A DNA stretch of 64,000 nt. Origin: Daphnia carinata. Its lineage: Eukaryota; Arthropoda; Branchiopoda; Diplostraca; Daphniidae. The notes below the pieces were generated by a model. It made no database searches, was not told the DNA's origin, and worked only from the letters and a program-made list of their open reading frames with translations. The position numbers and the translations under genes are program-made. Positions 51,300 through 64,000 of the stretch are shown here, one piece after another. Position 1 is the stretch's first letter. Every line of letters begins with the position of its first letter. The DNA lies in the NCBI RefSeq assembly GCF_022539665.2, contig NC_081336.1, forward strand, positions 4,604,221 to 4,668,220, written 5' to 3'.

Positions 51300-51845
51300 C
51301 ATAAAAAGTTCCTGAAATGAAAACTGACATGGTTTACCACAACTGCTTCGACTCTAGGGTAAGCGTTTTTTTGGTGTCCAGTGAAATACGATGATGCAAG
51401 TAGTTTAATCAGTGACTGTAATTCGAATAACAAAATAAACCGAATGAAAAACATTTTCTTTTTTTAAATTATAATAACCATAAGCCTATACCATAAGAAA
51501 AATATAGAATCTAAAACTGTTTTTTTTTATTTTGTCTACGGCGATAACAATGGGAAATTTAAACTTCCGCCTAAAAATAATGGCATCCGTCTTCGCTATT
51601 GTGATTGGTGTTCGCAATTTAGTATTTCTTCAAGGAATTTGATAAATTTTGTTGTTTAATACCCATTAAAACATTCCTGGACACAAGGAATCTAGATGTT
51701 ACTTTGATAACATATAATAAGCCTAAAGAATGCCTATAACGAAGTGCCCAAAGTTGTCGACTTTTCGTAGTTTTTCTTCCTCCCATATACCGTCCAAAAA
51801 TAAAGTATTTATTAATAGACAAATTATGGTCTAAAAAGAAAACCA
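51300..51845 (+). repeat. Repeat-family member upstream of gene B, copy III
   Basis: Direct counterpart of 5560-6115, with the same order of words and a few indels. Confidence 0.65.
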
Positions 51846-51883
51846 AAAAAATAGACTCCGTCCCATTACATTTTTTTAATTCA

Positions 51884-52895
51884 ATGACTATTGCCTTTAC
51901 CTGCGTGACGACTCTTATTGTCATGGCCACCGATCCCCGCAGGTATGACAAAACCCCGTGTGTGACGCATCCTCTATTTGTTAAATGTCCAGAGCAACTT
52001 AAATTTTCAACAGATATGGGACCAGATCTTGGAGGAATTAAAATTAAACACTCAGTAGGGTCTCTCACGGTGTTTAGTGTAACCGATGTGACCAAGAAGA
52101 AATCGGGTGACATCGACAAGCAGAAACACCGAGAGCCAAAAGTTTTCCTATTTTTGGAATGGATAACTCCACCGTAGATGATTTGTTGTCAAAAACACAT
52201 CTTCCAGAGGTAAAACCAGAGGCATCGGTTGGAAAAGAGGATTTGGACCTCGTGGCAGAAACGATAGAAATAATGCGCATAATTTTGGAGGACAGTGATG
52301 CAGATTTAACAAGAAAGCTTTTAGCAACAATGACGGAGATGATTTCGAAGGAAACTAACCCTGACTTGAAGCCACTGCTCACAAAACTACTGTATGTAAT
52401 ACATTTGCAGCAGAAAATAAAGAAACTGAAGGTTACATGTTGAACATCGAAAAACATAGCCTAGGTTTCGGATCCTCTAGCAACCAGTGGTGATCAAAAA
52501 CCAGTCAAAAAAAAATTTAATTTCAGCACTCAACATCGAGGACAGCGACAAGGATTTCGAGAATCAGAATAACGACATGGAAAGCAACACTCTTGACGCT
52601 AACATAACCAGAAATGGTATTTGATCTTCTGATAATAGTGCCATAACTGCTTTTAATCAAAGCTATTTCTAATTATCCATGAACAAGGAAAAGGAAAGTA
52701 TAACGGAAACAAAAAACAGCGCTAACTTAGAAGTACTAAAGGGTTTTGATAATTTCTCGCATTATTCCGACAAAAACATCAATGAAGAACTTAATTACGA
52801 CATACTGACGGAAAACAACGGGATACACTTCGTCGAACTCGAAAGTGGCATTGGGTCTTTGAAAGTCAATGAAACGAGTGATATTGAAGAATAAC
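51884..52895 (+). pseudogene. Secreted protein B, right copy (same ancestral frameshift)
   Basis: The leader (MTIAFTCVTT), TPCVTHPLFVKC and the helical DADLTRKLLATMTEM region match gene A and the copy at 6189. The first frame stops at about 52175 and the helical region continues in another frame from 52159, exactly as in the left copy. A later piece (52679-52894) carries ESGIGSLKV and then stops at GAATAA. Immediately after, at about 52900, the sequence switches to XKR exon 4, so the 3' part is lost. Confidence 0.6.
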
Positions 52896-52903
52896 CATAG
52901 AGT

Positions 52904-53545
52904 ATAATCATTGCGGCCACTACATACGATCGTACTTTTCTTCAAACTCAACCCGCCAAGGAAACTATGCGATTCAGCGCCACTGCCATGTTATTTTTTT
53001 TCACTTCTTCAACCTCGGTATGTTTAATCAAACATTATGAATTTAAACATGCAATATTGAAAACACAAGTAATCACAGGTGCGCGTCTGCTGGCCATCAG
53101 CCTCTTCACATCGCTGAGTGTCGAATACGTTGCATTGCTATTGGGAATTCACTGGATTGCCATGGTAGCTTGGCTGATGTTGCCTGTACTAAGATCTTCA
53201 TTTCAGTTTGAAAAATTCCTCGCCATCATGGCATTGGGTGTAGCATTCGTTTTTGCGTTCATTAAAAGCGACGGCAGCCGAACACGACGTAAATATGCAT
53301 TCTATTACACCATTTCACTAGTGGGCAACACATCTATGATGGTCATGTGGTTCAAACACGGAAGCTATCCCAATTTACCTGACATTCCAAATTTCATGGA
53401 GTCTTGGATCTACTATCTTGGCTTAACTTGCCATTACGTATTTTTTTTCACGGGTATCGTTTTGCTGGTGTTGTACCACATGAGTCGCCTTCCGGGACGA
53501 GCAGCTTCAGTTGAGATTCGGCTGAGCGAACGACATCCCAACTAG
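52904..53545 (+). pseudogene. XK-related gene, unit 4 copy (5'-truncated)
   Basis: Only exon 4 (52904-53017) and exon 5 (53079-53545) of the XKR gene remain, joined upstream to secreted gene B. Exon 4 has one base fewer in its T run (near 52992), giving a frameshift. Exon 5 is fully open and ends like the intact gene (LSERHPN). The intron between them has no stop in one frame, which makes a misleading 192-codon frame from 52967. With no exons 1-3 it cannot make a full scramblase. Confidence 0.85.
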
Positions 53546-54285
53546 AAATGTAAGGAAGGACTACACTTTCACGTGCACGATAGTTTTTGTTTTGTTTGTG
53601 TATTGATCGGTACAAAGTTGTATAAATCCAGAGAGCATGATTACAAGGAGATGATCAAGAACTACAAACACAACTGTTTACGGAACTCGTTCAACTCAAA
53701 ACACGTCATGTTACATTCCAAAAACAAGGCAAAATGGACCAGATGATCCAAAGAAGCCTGTTCGCTTGCACTTGAAAACGAAAATCAAATCAAAGGGAAA
53801 ATGATAATTTTTTTAAAAATGTGTCTGGTAAAAGGATGAGTAAAGTTCCACTTGGTTTGCCCAATGTCACCCGAGGTGCCTGCAGAGCATCCGTGAAATT
53901 GACAAAAGAGATATCACATTAGCCAAATAATATGCTGTCCAGTTATGCGAAAAAAATATGATACAATTCATGTATAGTTTTGAGCAGCTGACGACATCGC
54001 CAAAGCTTCATTGACGAAGCACAACTGGCGCCAACAACTTGAACATCGTGCAATTTGAAGGAAAAAAAAGTAATAATAATAAAATTATCAGAAACGCAGT
54101 CAGCGTGACGGTCAAATTATTCTTAATAATGGAGATCATCTCCTTCTGGACAGGTGTGACCAGCCACAAACTAATTTCAGCTCGACAAAGCTGGCCTATA
54201 CATTTGGATGGTGGCTTTGTCGTGTACGAATCCAATCGCTGTCAGAAAGAGTATGAAAAAAAAATAATAATAAAAGTAAACATAT
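53546..54285. other. Spacer between convergent XKR and LRP1, unit 4
   Basis: Conserved with the same spacer in units 1 and 3. Probably the 3' UTRs of both genes. A minus-strand frame (54008-54235) with LTAFLIILLLLLFF is open here and in unit 3, but not in unit 1. Confidence 0.5.

Positions 54286-64000
<9,715 letters not shown>

Noticed and set aside
52967-53545. 192-codon open frame as a complete gene
   Set aside because: Its first third reads through the XKR intron between exons 4 and 5; only the part from 53079 is real exon.
54008-54235. Small membrane protein between XKR and LRP1
   Set aside because: The frame has a stop in unit 1 and lies where the 3' UTRs are expected, so chance hydrophobicity is likelier.

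Overview
The window is animal nuclear DNA. Genes are split by many short introns (about 55-100 bp) with GT-AG borders, intergenic DNA is AT-rich, and the gene set is metazoan: LRP1, XK-related, HADH, GFER/ALR, YIF1, cathepsin L and a MICAL-like protein. Intron size, compactness and heavy local duplication suggest an arthropod, perhaps a branchiopod crustacean such as Daphnia. The organism is an inference.

Layout. 784-2154: a small four-exon membrane-protein gene (NDUFA3-like, +) tail-to-tail with GFER/ALR (-). 2580-7300: two related secreted acidic proteins (A and B, +), here decayed. 9578-11320: intact ten-exon HADH (+). 11832-14978: intact five-exon XK-related gene (+). 15710-18053: a truncated, internally deleted LRP1 copy (-) carrying a TA-flanked transposon. 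18054-19460: partial repeat of 11.4-13.5 kb. 20160-21892: two Helitron-like 3' ends with degenerate minisatellites. 21987-27130: dispersed cathepsin L-like exons and a secreted coiled-coil gene (-). 28.0-32.2 kb: repeat fragments plus YIF1 and DEAD-box gene remnants. 32.3-33.2 kb: inverted, decayed GFER and NDUFA3-like copies. 34.0-41.97 kb: decayed XKR and LRP1 copies. 42.76-44.54 kb: decayed MICAL-like fragment. 46.05-52.9 kb: direct copy of the 0.75-7.3 kb block, here with an intact 633-residue gene A. 52.9-64.0 kb: truncated XKR copy, then a fully in-phase 23-exon 3' part of LRP1 running off the right edge.

The main theme is two segmental modules copied several times. Module 1 is NDUFA3-like/GFER/secreted A-B (copies at 0.75-7.3, inverted 33.2-31.2 and 46.0-52.9 kb). 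Module 2 is XKR/LRP1, which converge on each other (11.4-18.05, partial 18.05-19.46, 33.8-41.97 and 52.9-64.0 kb). Each family keeps one copy with all splice phases and reading frames consistent, and the others carry stops, frameshifts, deletions or insertions. The intact copies lie in different modules: NDUFA3-like, GFER and XKR on the left, gene A and LRP1 on the right. XKR proteins expose phosphatidylserine and LRP1 is an engulfment/endocytosis receptor, so their linkage is of interest, but a functional link is only a hypothesis. Comparing copies gives empty sites that date two transposon insertions. All exon borders were read by eye from splice consensus, phase and homology between copies.
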